Assembly (NCBI GenBank): GCA_900596015.1
Contig: UVIF01000023.1
Coordinates: 434,001 to 498,000, forward strand
Source: Pseudomonas viridiflava
GTDB lineage: Bacteria > Pseudomonadota > Gammaproteobacteria > Pseudomonadales > Pseudomonadaceae
Direction: 5' to 3'
Length of the DNA stretch: 64,000 bases
Positions 25,279-34,735 of this stretch are shown piece after piece. The notes below the pieces were generated by a model. The model did not search any database and was not told where the DNA came from. It saw only the letters and a list, made by a program, of their open reading frames with translations. Numbering within the stretch: the stretch's first letter is position 1; each line of letters opens with the position of its first letter. Both the position numbers and the translations under genes were made by a program.

Positions 25279-26600
25279 GCTTTTCTCCGCCGCCGTGGAC
25301 TGCTGTCGTCCAGACTGGCGAGGTGCTTGAGTTTTTCGCCTATCTTCAGTTCCAGGCCGCGCGGCACAGGACGATAGTAGTGACGTGGGCTCAGTTGCTC
25401 GGGGAAGTAGTCTTCGCCGGCCGCATAGGCGTCGGGTTCATCGTGGGCATAGCGGTACTCGTCGCCGTAGCCCAGCTGCTTCATCAGTTTGGTCGGGGCG
25501 TTGCGCAAATGCAGCGGCACTTCCAGCGAGCCATGTTCGGCCGCCTCGCGCATCGCCGCCTTGAAGCCCATGTACACGGCATTGCTCTTGGGTGCACACG
25601 CCAGGTAAACGATGGCCTGGGCCACCGCCAGCTCACCTTCGGGGCTGCCCAGACGCTCCTGCACATCCCACGCCGAAAGGCACAGCGGCAGCGCGCGCGG
25701 ATCGGCGTTGCCGATGTCCTCGCTGGCCATGCGCACCACCCGCCGGGCCAGATAGAGCGGGTCGCAACCGCCGTCGAGCATCCGTGCGAACCAGTACAGC
25801 GACGCATCCGGATCGGAGCCGCGCACCGATTTGTGCAAGGCCGATATCTGGTCGTAGAACGCCTCGCCGCCCTTGTCGAAGCGTCGACGGGTATCGCCCA
25901 GCAGGCTCTGCAACAGCTCGGTGCCTATTTCCTCGCCGTCTTCGGCAAGGTCGGAGGCGTTCTCCAGCAGGTTGAGAATCCTGCGTCCATCACCGTCGGC
26001 GGCGGCCATGAGCATGGCGAAGGCTTCGTCGCCCAGACACAGGCGGCGCTTGCCCAGGCCGCGCTCCTCGTTCAGCGCGCGGTCGACCAGACGCCGCAGC
26101 GCCGCCTCGTCGAGGCTTTTGAGCACATACACCCGGGCCCGCGAGAGCAAGGCGTTGTTGAGTTCGAACGAAGGATTTTCGGTGGTGGCGCCGATGAAAA
26201 TCAGCGTGCCGTCTTCCACGTAGGGCAGGAATGCGTCCTGCTGAGACTTGTTGAAACGGTGCACTTCATCGACGAACAGAATCGTGCGACGGCCATACTG
26301 GCCCGCCTGCTGCTTGGCCACCTCGACCGCCTGGCGAATCTCCTTGACCCCGGCCAGCACCGCCGAGACGGTTTCGAAGTGAGCATCGGATACCTTCGCC
26401 AGCAGCCGTGCCAGGGTGGTCTTGCCCACGCCCGGTGGCCCCCAGAAGATCATCGAGTGCAGGGCGCCCTGCTCCAATGCTTCGCGCAGTGGCTTGCCGC
26501 GGGCAAGCAGATGCTCCTGGCCGACGTATTCGTCCAGGTTGCTGGCGCGCAGGCGCGCGGCCAGCGGCTGGGCAATGGGATCACTGCGAAACAGGTCCAT
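25275..26600 (-). CDS. rarA: Replication-associated recombination protein A (AAA+ ATPase)
   Basis: A 441-residue AAA+ ATPase of the RarA/MgsA/WRNIP1 family that acts at stalled replication forks. Walker A is GPPGVGKT at residues 54-61, Walker B is ILFVDEVHRF near 115-124, and the sensor region TENPSFELNNALLSRARVY and the C-terminal tetramerisation domain are present. It follows lolA by 21 bp and overlaps crcB, an arrangement common in gammaproteobacteria for lolA-rarA-(crcB)-serS. Confidence 0.96.
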   Translation of the reverse strand: MDLFRSDPIAQPLAARLRASNLDEYVGQEHLLARGKPLREALEQGALHSMIFWGPPGVGKTTLARLLAKVSDAHFETVSAVLAGVKEIRQAVEVAKQQAGQYGRRTILFVDEVHRFNKSQQDAFLPYVEDGTLIFIGATTENPSFELNNALLSRARVYVLKSLDEAALRRLVDRALNEERGLGKRRLCLGDEAFAMLMAAADGDGRRILNLLENASDLAEDGEEIGTELLQSLLGDTRRRFDKGGEAFYDQISALHKSVRGSDPDASLYWFARMLDGGCDPLYLARRVVRMASEDIGNADPRALPLCLSAWDVQERLGSPEGELAVAQAIVYLACAPKSNAVYMGFKAAMREAAEHGSLEVPLHLRNAPTKLMKQLGYGDEYRYAHDEPDAYAAGEDYFPEQLSPRHYYRPVPRGLELKIGEKLKHLASLDDSSPRRRRKA

Positions 26601-26621
26601 GGGGCGGCAATCGACCTCGAG

Positions 26622-27245
26622 TTATTCCTGGATCACGTCCGCCCCTTTGGGGATGTCGAACTTGAACTTGTTCGCGGCGATCGGCTCGTTGGCCTTCACG
26701 TTCATGAACAGGATATTGGTGCGTTGGCCAACGCTGTCGATCAACTGCATGTCGTTGATCACACCCTTGCGGAACGACAGGCGCAACGAATCGAACAAGG
26801 TGTCGCGGGTCTTGGGCTTGAGCACGAAATCGATCACGTCGCCGGCTTCCTTGGCGCTGATGTCGAAGCTCTGGCTGATCTTCGACACGTCACCGGACAA
26901 CAGCAGCGCCGGGGTCTGGGTCAAGCGCTGGTCGAGGGTCTTGATGGTGACCTGCTCCAGGTCCGGGTCCCACAGCGAAACCTTCTTGCCGTCGGAGACC
27001 ATCAGCTGTTCCTGCGGCGCGTCGGTGTGCCAGTTGAACAGGCCAGGGCGCTGTAGAGCCATCTGCCCGGCGGTTTCCTGCAACTGGGTACCGCTGCCGT
27101 CCAGGGTCAGCTGGGAAAAACGCGCGGTCAGCGTCTGGGATTTCTCCAGCAGTTGCGTCAGGCGCGCCACGTCCTTGTCGTCGGCGTGAACCGACAGGCT
27201 GGAGAAGGCCAGGGCAGAAACCAACAGCATGCGAATCAGGCGCAT
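26622..27245 (-). CDS. lolA: Outer-membrane lipoprotein carrier protein
   Basis: A 207-residue periplasmic chaperone that carries lipoproteins from LolCDE to LolB. The signal peptide (MRLIRMLLVSALAFSSLSVHA) is cleaved before Asp22 or so; the mature half-barrel domain has the family features ARFSQLTLDGSGTQLQETAG and KPKTRDTLFDSLRL. GAGG lies about 7 bases before the ATG. It is 37 bp downstream of ftsK. Confidence 0.96.
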   Translation of the reverse strand: MRLIRMLLVSALAFSSLSVHADDKDVARLTQLLEKSQTLTARFSQLTLDGSGTQLQETAGQMALQRPGLFNWHTDAPQEQLMVSDGKKVSLWDPDLEQVTIKTLDQRLTQTPALLLSGDVSKISQSFDISAKEAGDVIDFVLKPKTRDTLFDSLRLSFRKGVINDMQLIDSVGQRTNILFMNVKANEPIAANKFKFDIPKGADVIQE

Positions 27246-27282
27246 GGGAATCCTCGTTCTAGGGTAAGGCGCGAGCGTTGCA

Positions 27283-29763
27283 TCAGTCGCGCATCGGGCC
27301 CGGCGCGATCACTTCGCGCGAGCCATTGGTGTTCATGGGCGTAACCACACCGGCCATTTCCATGGACTCGATCATGCGCGCCGCGCGGTTGTAGCCGATC
27401 TTGAGCTTGCGCTGTACCGCCGAGATGGATGCACGACGGCTTTCCAGCACGAAGTTGACCGCCTCGTCGTAGAGTGCGTCGCTTTCGCTGTCGTCGCCAT
27501 CGCCGCCGCCACTGCTGCCCTCGAAGCCACTGCCGGCTTCCTCGACGCCCGCCAGAATGTCTTCGTTGTAGTCGGGTACGCCACGCTGCTTCCACGCCTC
27601 GACCACGCGATGCACCTCTTCGTCGGACACGAAGGCGCCGTGCACACGAATCGGCAGGCTGGTGCCCGGCGGCATGTAGAGCATGTCACCGTGGCCCAGC
27701 AGCTGTTCGGCGCCGCCCTGGTCGATGATGGTGCGCGAGTCGATCTTGCTCGATACCTGAAATGCCATGCGCGTGGGGATGTTGGCCTTGATCAGGCCGG
27801 TGATGACGTCCACCGAAGGTCGCTGGGTGGCGAGGATCAGGTGGATACCGGCGGCACGAGCCTTCTGCGCGATACGTGCAATGAGCTCTTCGACCTTCTT
27901 GCCGACGATCATCATCATGTCGGCGAATTCGTCGACGACCACCACGATGGTCGGCAGGGTCTTGAGCAGTGGCGCCTCGTCGTGAATGCTCTCGCGCTTG
28001 TACAGCGGGTCGCTCAGTGGCGTTCCGGCCTCCTCGGCGTCCTTGATCTTGCGGTTGAAGCCCGCCAGGTTGCGCACGCCCATGGCCGCCATCAGCTTGT
28101 AGCGACGCTCCATCTCGGCAACGCTCCAGCGCAACGCGTTGGCCGCATCCTTCATGTCGGTGACCACAGGGCAAAGCAGGTGCGGAATGCCCTCGTAGAT
28201 GGACAGTTCGAGCATCTTCGGGTCGATCATGATCAGCTTGGCGTCTTCCGGGCCAGACTTGAACAGGATCGACAGGATCATCGCGTTGACCCCCACCGAC
28301 TTGCCGGAACCGGTGGTACCGGCCACCAGCAGGTGAGGCATCTTGGCCAGGTCGGTGATCACCGGCTTGCCGCCGATGTCGTGGCCCAGCGCCATTGTGA
28401 CGGGCGACTTGGCCTCGTCGTACTGGGGCGAGGACAGAACTTCGGAGAAGCGCACGATCTGCCGGTCTTCGTTCGGAATCTCGATACCGACGGTGGTCTT
28501 GCCGGGAATGACTTCGACCACGCGGACACTGAGCACCGCCAGCGAACGTGCCAGGTCCTTGGCCAGGTTGGAGATGCGGCTGACCTTGACGCCGGCCGCC
28601 GGCTGGATCTCGTAACGGGTGATCACCGGGCCGGGATGGATGGAGTCGACGGTCACTTCCACGCCGAATTCCTTGAGTTTCACCTCCAGCAACTGGCCCA
28701 CCGCCGCCAGCGACTCTGGCGAATAGTTGACCTTCTTCTCTTCGGCGGGATCGAGAATGGAAATCGGCGGCAAGGTGCCTTGCACGGCGCTGTCGACGAA
28801 CAACGCCGCCTGCTTCTCCTTCTGCACCCGCGCGCTTTGCTCAGGCGGCTTGCCGCTCGGCGCACCCTGAGTGCTTTCCTCACTCAACGGCTTGATCGGT
28901 ACCGCAGGTCGCAGCGGCTGGCTGGCCGCGACCGGCGCTGCCATTGCAACCGGCGCGATGGGCGCTACCGGACGGCTCTGCAGGGTTGGTTCCACCGGCG
29001 CCGGCCGCACCGGCCTGGGCTTGGCGACATCGCGCGGCTCGCTGACCCTGGGCGCAGCGTAGGCCGGTTCGTCCACTTCCCGCAGTTGGGCAACCAGTTG
29101 CTTGCGTTCGGCACGCGCCGCCCACCAGCGGCTGGCCGAGCCCTGCATCAGCTCGAGCAGATCGAGGGTGATCTTGCCGGTCATGTCCATGACCTTGAAC
29201 CAGGACAGGTCGGTGAACACGGTCAGGCCGAACAGAAACAGTGCGATGAACAACAGCGTACTGCCCTGGATGTTCAAGGCGTTGAGCGCCAGGTTGCCCA
29301 GGCTCTGGCCCAGCGCGCCCCCAGCGGACGCCGGCAGGCTGCCGGCGGAATGGAAATGGATATGGGCCAGGGCCGCGCCGGAGAGAATCAGGAACACCAG
29401 CCCGATCAGGCGCCAGGAAAACAGCCAGCCACTCCACTGCCAAGGTTCGTGGCGCTGACGGAAGATCTGCCAGGTCTTGACCGCCAGCAGCAGGGGAAAG
29501 ATGTAGGCGAAATAGCCCAGCACCATGAACAGAATGTCGGCAGCGAACGCACCGGCACGGCCGGCAGCGTTCTGCACCTGGTCCATGTTGCTGCTGGTGT
29601 GGCTCCAGCCAGGGTCGGTCTGGTCGTAGGTCAACAACGCCATCCACAAGTAAAGGCACAGCGCGCCCATGGCGATCAGTGCGCCTTCCTTGAGGCGATA
29701 ATGCATCTGCTGGCGCCAGACAGGCACCGATGCGGGAGCGGATGAGGCAGTGGATTTCTTCAA
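27283..29763 (-). CDS. ftsK: DNA translocase FtsK
   Basis: An 826-residue septal DNA translocase. Four N-terminal helices (residues ~20-190) anchor it in the division septum; a Pro/Ala-rich linker (~225-340) leads to the motor, with Walker A GTTGSGKSVGVN and the DPKMLELSIYEGIPHLLCPV region, and the C-terminal gamma winged helix (EAVNFVLESRRASISAVQRK) that reads KOPS sites. The start is taken as the TTG at 29763, preceded by AGGAAA, because family proteins begin with Lys-Lys-Ser there; a 34-residue extension to 29865 has no such similarity. It heads the ftsK-lolA-rarA-crcB-serS-cysG run. Confidence 0.95.
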   Translation of the reverse strand: MKKSTASSAPASVPVWRQQMHYRLKEGALIAMGALCLYLWMALLTYDQTDPGWSHTSSNMDQVQNAAGRAGAFAADILFMVLGYFAYIFPLLLAVKTWQIFRQRHEPWQWSGWLFSWRLIGLVFLILSGAALAHIHFHSAGSLPASAGGALGQSLGNLALNALNIQGSTLLFIALFLFGLTVFTDLSWFKVMDMTGKITLDLLELMQGSASRWWAARAERKQLVAQLREVDEPAYAAPRVSEPRDVAKPRPVRPAPVEPTLQSRPVAPIAPVAMAAPVAASQPLRPAVPIKPLSEESTQGAPSGKPPEQSARVQKEKQAALFVDSAVQGTLPPISILDPAEEKKVNYSPESLAAVGQLLEVKLKEFGVEVTVDSIHPGPVITRYEIQPAAGVKVSRISNLAKDLARSLAVLSVRVVEVIPGKTTVGIEIPNEDRQIVRFSEVLSSPQYDEAKSPVTMALGHDIGGKPVITDLAKMPHLLVAGTTGSGKSVGVNAMILSILFKSGPEDAKLIMIDPKMLELSIYEGIPHLLCPVVTDMKDAANALRWSVAEMERRYKLMAAMGVRNLAGFNRKIKDAEEAGTPLSDPLYKRESIHDEAPLLKTLPTIVVVVDEFADMMMIVGKKVEELIARIAQKARAAGIHLILATQRPSVDVITGLIKANIPTRMAFQVSSKIDSRTIIDQGGAEQLLGHGDMLYMPPGTSLPIRVHGAFVSDEEVHRVVEAWKQRGVPDYNEDILAGVEEAGSGFEGSSGGGDGDDSESDALYDEAVNFVLESRRASISAVQRKLKIGYNRAARMIESMEMAGVVTPMNTNGSREVIAPGPMRD

Positions 29764-30167
29764 AACGCTTGATTTCCTGCGCCTGTCCGAGCGCGCAACT
29801 GATGAATGACAAAAATACAGCAAATGGCCACTATCGGTGGACAACGGGCCCTGCAAAGATCGCATTGTACGGGTTTGTCGGCAATTCGCGCATCTGCAAT
29901 ATAAGCGCTAGCCGCCTTGCGACGTTCAGTACCGAACCAGAAGACGCACGAATGACGGTGCAGTAGTGCATTGCCTTATCCGACAAGACCTTACGAGCGA
30001 ATCTTGAAGAACAGTGCAATGAGACTGCAGTTGTCTGGAAAAGTTACATGAAAGCTCGACTGCCAAGGCTGCACAGCCCTGCCGACACGCATTGGCGCGC
30101 CAACAGGTTCGTGGCAGGATGAGCTCATCGCCGCCGATACCACCCTCCCCTGCCGTAGCGAACAATC
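29764..30167. other. Divergent ftsK/aat spacer, 404 bp
   Basis: No coding region is convincing here. The part next to ftsK (29764-29900) includes a weak -10-like TACAAT on the minus strand near 29865, and the part next to aat (30100-30167) carries the aat leader. I see no REP, no terminator and no trxB, which I recall lying between ftsK and aat in P. aeruginosa. Confidence 0.6.
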
Positions 30168-30848
30168 ATGCTGACTTGGCTCAAACGAAACGAACTGGTC
30201 TTTCCTCCCCTGAGCAAGGCGATGCGCGAGCCCAATGGTCTGCTGGCTGCCGGTGGCGATCTGAGCCCCGAGCGCCTGGTGCAGGCCTACCGGCACGGCT
30301 GCTTCCCCTGGTTCGAAAGCGGTCAGCCCATCCTCTGGTGGTCGCCGGATCCGCGGACCGTGCTGATGCCCGCCGAACTGCATGTATCACGCAGCCTGCG
30401 CAAGGTGCTGCGCCAGCAACGTTTCAGGGTGACGTTCGATCAGGATTTTGCAGCTGTCATCGCGGCCTGCGCCGGGCCGCGCGACTACACCGACGGCACC
30501 TGGATAACCGGCGACATGCAACGCGCCTACCTCACCCTGCACCAGCAAGGGCACGCGCACTCGGTCGAGGTGTGGGAAGGCGAGACACTGGTGGGCGGCC
30601 TCTATGGCCTGGCCATGGGCAAACTGTTTTTCGGCGAATCCATGTTCAGCCGCACCGACAATGCCTCCAAGGTCGGCTTCGTGACCCTGGTCGAGCATCT
30701 GCAGCAGGCCGGCTTCGTACTGATCGACTGCCAGATGCCCACCGAACACTTGCACAGCCTGGGCGCGAGAAGCATCCCCCGAGACCAGTTCGCCGGTTAC
30801 CTGAGCCAATACCTCGACCAGCCCAACAGCGCGACATGGCAGCGCTAG
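30168..30848 (+). CDS. aat: Leucyl/phenylalanyl-tRNA--protein transferase
   Basis: A 226-residue enzyme that adds Leu or Phe from aminoacyl-tRNA to proteins starting with Arg or Lys, creating primary N-degrons. Family motifs GLLAAGGDLSPERLVQAYRH, the catalytic region WITGDMQRAYLTLHQQGHAH and FGESMFSR are intact and in order. It is followed by bpt after 58 bp, and the degron-reading ClpS/ClpA are 1.2-4 kb further on the opposite strand. Confidence 0.97.
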   Translation: MLTWLKRNELVFPPLSKAMREPNGLLAAGGDLSPERLVQAYRHGCFPWFESGQPILWWSPDPRTVLMPAELHVSRSLRKVLRQQRFRVTFDQDFAAVIAACAGPRDYTDGTWITGDMQRAYLTLHQQGHAHSVEVWEGETLVGGLYGLAMGKLFFGESMFSRTDNASKVGFVTLVEHLQQAGFVLIDCQMPTEHLHSLGARSIPRDQFAGYLSQYLDQPNSATWQR

Positions 30849-30906
30849 GCGAGTTATCCGGCACTGGCTTACACTTGATGCAATGGTTTCATTCCGAGGG
30901 TTCATC

Positions 30907-31614
30907 ATGACTGAGTTGGCGCGCTTGAAGTTCTATGCCACTCAACCCCATTCGTGCAGCTACCTGCCCGACGAGCAAGCCACGACCTTGTTTCTCGACC
31001 CGAGCCAGCCGATGGACGTCAACGTCTACGCCGACCTTTCGGAGATGGGGTTCCGACGCAGCGGAGACCACCTTTACCGACCGCACTGCCAGCGTTGCAA
31101 CGCCTGTGTGCCGGCACGCATTCCCACGGCAGGCTTCACCCCCTCGCGCCAGCAGAAACGCATCGTCAAGCGCAATCACGACGTCCAGGTGACGAGTGCA
31201 ACCCCCCGCTTCAGCGAAGAGTATTTCGACCTGTACCAGCGCTATATCGAACAGCGTCACGCCGATGGCGACATGTTCCCGCCCAGCCGTGATCAGTTTT
31301 CGACGTTTCTGGTCCGAGACCTGCCGTTTTCGCGCTTCTACGAATTCCGCCTGGAAGGCCGGCTGCTCGCGGTGGCCGTGACCGACCTGCTGCCCAACGG
31401 TCTGTCTGCCGTGTATACCTTCTACGAGCCGACTGAAGAGCGCCGCAGCCTGGGGCGCCTGGCTATCCTGTGGCAGATCGAGGAAGCACGGCGATTGAAT
31501 CTGGATGCGGTCTATCTGGGGTACTGGATCAAGAACTGCCAAAAGATGAATTACAAGACCCAATATCGACCGATCGAGCTGCTTATCAACCAGAGATGGG
31601 TAACACTTAACTGA
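30907..31614 (+). CDS. bpt: Aspartate/glutamate leucyltransferase
   Basis: A 235-residue GNAT-fold transferase, formerly annotated as arginyl-tRNA--protein transferase (ate). In bacteria with this form it adds leucine to N-terminal Asp and Glu. The Cys-rich start (PHSCSYLPDEQATTLFLD and CQRCNACVPARIP) and the C-terminal part (YTFYEPTEERRSLGRLAIL, then LGYWIKNCQKMNYK) are complete. The ATG at 30907 is preferred over 30883 because conserved sequence begins with LARLKFYATQPH. It gives a second route to Leu N-degrons next to aat. Confidence 0.96.
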   Translation: MTELARLKFYATQPHSCSYLPDEQATTLFLDPSQPMDVNVYADLSEMGFRRSGDHLYRPHCQRCNACVPARIPTAGFTPSRQQKRIVKRNHDVQVTSATPRFSEEYFDLYQRYIEQRHADGDMFPPSRDQFSTFLVRDLPFSRFYEFRLEGRLLAVAVTDLLPNGLSAVYTFYEPTEERRSLGRLAILWQIEEARRLNLDAVYLGYWIKNCQKMNYKTQYRPIELLINQRWVTLN

Positions 31615-31713
31615 ACCCCTTGGCTTGAGCCCCCTTTTTCGGGCACAATGCACGCCGCTTTTGCCTGGCGCAGTTGCACCGGGCCATCAACTGGATACCG
31701 AGGGTTTTACTGC

Positions 31714-31932
31714 ATGTCGAAAGAAGACAGCTTCGAAATGGAAGGCACTGTCGTCGACACCCTGCCCAACACCATGTTTCGCGTGGAGTTGGAAAACGGG
31801 CACGTCGTAACCGCGCATATCTCCGGCAAGATGCGCAAGAACTACATTCGTATTCTGACCGGTGACAAGGTGCGTGTTGAACTGACGCCCTATGATTTGA
31901 GCAAAGGGCGCATCACTTACCGCGCTCGCTGA
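31714..31932 (+). CDS. infA: Translation initiation factor IF-1
   Basis: A 72-residue S1/OB-fold protein that binds the ribosomal A site during initiation. It is essentially the textbook sequence: [20 protein letters not shown], then [16 protein letters not shown] and TYRAR at the end. The start at 31714 gives the invariant N-terminus. A strong terminator follows within 15 bases. The location between bpt and clpA is conserved in Pseudomonas. Confidence 0.98.
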
Positions 31933-31947
31933 ACCGAGACACATGAA

Positions 31948-31975
31948 AACGCCCGGCATTGCCGGGCGTTTTTGT
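31948..31975 (+). terminator. Terminator after infA
   Basis: A 10-bp perfect stem (AACGCCCGGC/GCCGGGCGTT) with a 3-base loop and a run of five T, starting 15 bases after the infA stop. Confidence 0.92.
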
Positions 31976-32002
31976 GTGCGTGGGATTTGGATGCCAAAAG
32001 CT

Positions 32003-32065
32003 ACGCGGCTTGCGCCGCTGCTACAGGGACCGTACAAACCCCTGTAGCAGCGGCGCAAGCCGCGT
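32003..32065. repeat. REP inverted pair, class 1, at the infA/clpA convergence
   Basis: Two class 1 REP units face each other: 32003-32028 and 32040-32065 are exact reverse complements over 26 bp with an 11-base loop. The pair sits between the infA terminator and the clpA stop codon (32073) and would form a very stable stem-loop on either transcript, so it probably also serves as the clpA 3' end. Confidence 0.9.
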
Positions 32066-32072
32066 CAGATCC

Positions 32073-34343
32073 TTAGGCCATCTCCGCCGTGGTCTCGAAA
32101 TCGAAGGTCAGCTCGCCGTCCTTGATGTCGATGTGCACCACCCCGCCATGCTCGGCCAACTCGCCAAACAGGATCTCTTCGGCCAACGGCCGCTTGATCT
32201 TGTCCTGGATCAGGCGCGCCATGGGACGTGCGCCCATCTGCACGTCGTAGCCGCTTGCCGCCAGCCAGCCGCGTGCGGCATCGGTGACTTCAAGCTGCAC
32301 ACGCTTGTCTTCCAGTTGCGCCTGCAGTTCGGTAAGGAACTTGTCGACCACGCTCTTGATGACTTCGTGACTCAGGCGACCGAACTGGATGATGGTGTCC
32401 AGGCGGTTGCGGAATTCCGGCGTGAAGCTCTTCTTGATCACTTCCATGGCGTCGGACGAGTGGTCCTGATGGGTAAACCCGATCGAGGCCCGCGCAGCGG
32501 TTTCGGCACCGGCGTTGGTGGTCATGATGAGAATCACGTTGCGGAAATCCGCCTTGCGTCCGTTGTTGTCAGTCAGGGTGCCGTGATCCATGACCTGCAG
32601 CAGCAGGTTGAAGACCTCGGGGTGAGCCTTTTCGATTTCATCGAGCAGCAGCACACAATGCGGCTGCTTGGTGATCGCTTCGGTCAACAGCCCGCCCTGG
32701 TCGAACCCGACATAACCCGGTGGCGCACCGATCAGGCGCGAAACGGTGTGACGCTCCATGTATTCGGACATGTCGAAACGCACCAGCTCGACACCGAGGG
32801 CCTTGGCCAGCTGGCGCGCAGCCTCGGTCTTGCCGACACCGGTAGGGCCGGCGAACAGGAACGAACCCACAGGCTTGTCTGGCGCCTTCAACCCGGCACG
32901 CGACAGCTTGATTGCCGTGGCCAGCGAGTCAATGGCAGCGTCCTGGCCAAATACAGTGAGCTTGAGATCACGCTCCAGGTTACGCAGCAGCTCCTTATCG
33001 GAACTGGTGACATGCTTTGGCGGAATCCGCGCGATCTTGGCCACAATGTCTTCGACCTGAGGCACTTCGATACGCTTGACTCGATTGGCTTCAGGCTGCA
33101 GGCGCTGGTAGGCACCGGCCTCGTCGATGACGTCGATGGCCTTGTCGGGCATGTGGCGGTCATTGATGTAACGCGACGCCAGCTCGGCGGCCGCACGCAG
33201 TGCTTCGTCACTGTATTCGATGTTGTGGTGCTGCTCGAACCGCCCCTTGAGGCCACGCAGGATGCCGATGGTGTCTTCCACCGAAGGCTCGGACACGTCG
33301 ACCTTCTGGAAACGCCGTGCCAGGGCGCGGTCTTTCTCGAAGATGCCACGGAATTCCTGGAAAGTGGTCGAACCGATGCAGCGAATGTCGCCGGAGGACA
33401 GCAGCGGTTTGAGCAGGTTGGACGCATCCATTACCCCGCCCGAAGCAGCACCCGCACCGATGATGGTGTGGATCTCGTCGATGAACAGGATCGCTTGCGG
33501 TCGCTTCTTCAACTCGCCGAGCAGCGCCTTGAAGCGCTTCTCGAAATCGCCGCGGTACTTGGTACCGGCCAGCAACGCGCCCAGGTCGAGCGAATACACG
33601 ACACTGTTGGCGAGCAGATCAGGTACCTGGCTGTCGACGATGCGCTTGGCCAGACCTTCGGCGATGGCTGTCTTGCCCACGCCTGCCTCGCCCACCAGCA
33701 ACGGGTTGTTCTTGCGGCGACGGGCGAGAATCTGCGCGACACGCTCGACCTCGCTCTCGCGACCTACCAATGGGTCGATGCGGCCCTGGCGGGCAAGCTC
33801 GTTGAGATTGCTGGCATAGGCGTCCAGTGGGTTGCTCGAGGAAGATGTATCACCCCCTTCCTCGTCCTGCATCTCCTGCTCGCCTTCGGAACTGTCACCG
33901 TGGCCGGGGACCTTGGAGATGCCATGGGCGATGTAGTTGACCACATCGATTCGCGCCACGCTCTGCTGCTTGAGCAGGAACACGGCCTGGCTTTCCTGCT
34001 CGCTGAAGATCGCCACCAGCACATTGGCCCCGGTGACTTCTCGCTTGCCCGAACTTTGTACATGGAACACGGCGCGCTGCAGTACACGCTGGAAGCCCAG
34101 GGTAGGCTGGGTCTCACGGTCCTCGTCATGCACGGGGATCAACGGCGTGGTGGAGTCGATGAACTCCTGCAGGTCGTGTTTGAGCTTTTCGAGATTGGCG
34201 CCGCACGCGCGCAATACGGTGGCGGCAGCCTCGTTGTCCAATAGCGCCAGAAGAAGGTGTTCCACGGTCATGAACTCATGACGCTTGGAGCGCGCTTCCT
34301 TGAAGGCAAGATTGAGCGTGACTTCGAGCTCGCGGTTTAACAT
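32073..34343 (-). CDS. clpA: ATP-dependent Clp protease ATP-binding subunit ClpA
   Basis: A 756-residue double-AAA+ unfoldase that feeds ClpP. The N-domain (~1-145) begins MLNRELEVTLNLAFKEARSK, the first ATPase has GEAGVGKTAIAEGL and the second GPTGVGKTEAARQL; the ClpP-docking loop contains IGFTHQD. With the adaptor ClpS it degrades N-degron proteins. It follows clpS by 29 bp, is transcribed toward infA, and ends just before a REP pair. Confidence 0.98.
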   Translation of the reverse strand: MLNRELEVTLNLAFKEARSKRHEFMTVEHLLLALLDNEAAATVLRACGANLEKLKHDLQEFIDSTTPLIPVHDEDRETQPTLGFQRVLQRAVFHVQSSGKREVTGANVLVAIFSEQESQAVFLLKQQSVARIDVVNYIAHGISKVPGHGDSSEGEQEMQDEEGGDTSSSSNPLDAYASNLNELARQGRIDPLVGRESEVERVAQILARRRKNNPLLVGEAGVGKTAIAEGLAKRIVDSQVPDLLANSVVYSLDLGALLAGTKYRGDFEKRFKALLGELKKRPQAILFIDEIHTIIGAGAASGGVMDASNLLKPLLSSGDIRCIGSTTFQEFRGIFEKDRALARRFQKVDVSEPSVEDTIGILRGLKGRFEQHHNIEYSDEALRAAAELASRYINDRHMPDKAIDVIDEAGAYQRLQPEANRVKRIEVPQVEDIVAKIARIPPKHVTSSDKELLRNLERDLKLTVFGQDAAIDSLATAIKLSRAGLKAPDKPVGSFLFAGPTGVGKTEAARQLAKALGVELVRFDMSEYMERHTVSRLIGAPPGYVGFDQGGLLTEAITKQPHCVLLLDEIEKAHPEVFNLLLQVMDHGTLTDNNGRKADFRNVILIMTTNAGAETAARASIGFTHQDHSSDAMEVIKKSFTPEFRNRLDTIIQFGRLSHEVIKSVVDKFLTELQAQLEDKRVQLEVTDAARGWLAASGYDVQMGARPMARLIQDKIKRPLAEEILFGELAEHGGVVHIDIKDGELTFDFETTAEMA

Positions 34344-34372
34344 AGCTTCACCTCATACCCAAGTGGTCGGCG

Positions 34373-34735
34373 TTAACCGTCCTTCTCGATTTCACAGAGT
34401 AGCGGATGCTGGCTTTCCCTGGCGTACTGGTTGACCTGCATGGCCTTGGTTTCGGCGATGTCACGGGTAAACAATCCGCATACTGCCCGTCCTTCTGTAT
34501 GGACGGCCAGCATGACCTTGGTCGCCAGCTCACGATTCAGATTGAAAAAAACCTCGAGGATCTCGACGACGAAATCCATCGGGGTGTAGTCGTCGTTGAA
34601 CAAAACCACCTTGTACATCGGTGGTGCCTGCAATGCAGGCTTGGATTCCTGGACGGCAATGCCTGCCGAATCGTCCTCGTGCGACTGCGGGCGGTCTTGA
34701 TTGAAGGTTAGTCGAATCTGACTGAATGCATGCAT
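34373..34735 (-). CDS. clpS: ClpA adaptor protein ClpS
   Basis: A 120-residue adaptor that binds N-terminal Leu, Phe, Trp and Tyr and hands substrates to ClpA. The folded core contains PPMYKVVLFNDDYTPMDFVV and the substrate-pocket helix with VMLAVHTEGRAVCG; the flexible N-terminal tail that engages ClpA is present. The ATG at 34735 fits family N-termini (MHAFSQIRLTFNQDRP); an upstream ATG at 34750 is possible, and neither has a good ribosome site. It is divergent from cspD. Confidence 0.96.
   Translation of the reverse strand: MHAFSQIRLTFNQDRPQSHEDDSAGIAVQESKPALQAPPMYKVVLFNDDYTPMDFVVEILEVFFNLNRELATKVMLAVHTEGRAVCGLFTRDIAETKAMQVNQYARESQHPLLCEIEKDG

Noticed and set aside
27610..29745. A 711-residue plus-strand frame opposite ftsK
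   Set aside because: Antisense shadow; composition rich in His, Arg and Gly, no conserved motif.
29764..30167. Relic of trxB between ftsK and aat
   Set aside because: No CXXC or FAD-binding motif in any frame; the gene is simply absent at this site.
31933..32072. tRNA gene near infA/clpA
   Set aside because: In some Pseudomonas a tRNA-Ser lies here, as I recall; only the infA terminator and the REP pair are present.
31959..34244. A 761-residue plus-strand frame opposite clpA
   Set aside because: Antisense to clpA in a complementary frame, with His/Gly/Asp-rich composition typical of shadows and no domain.
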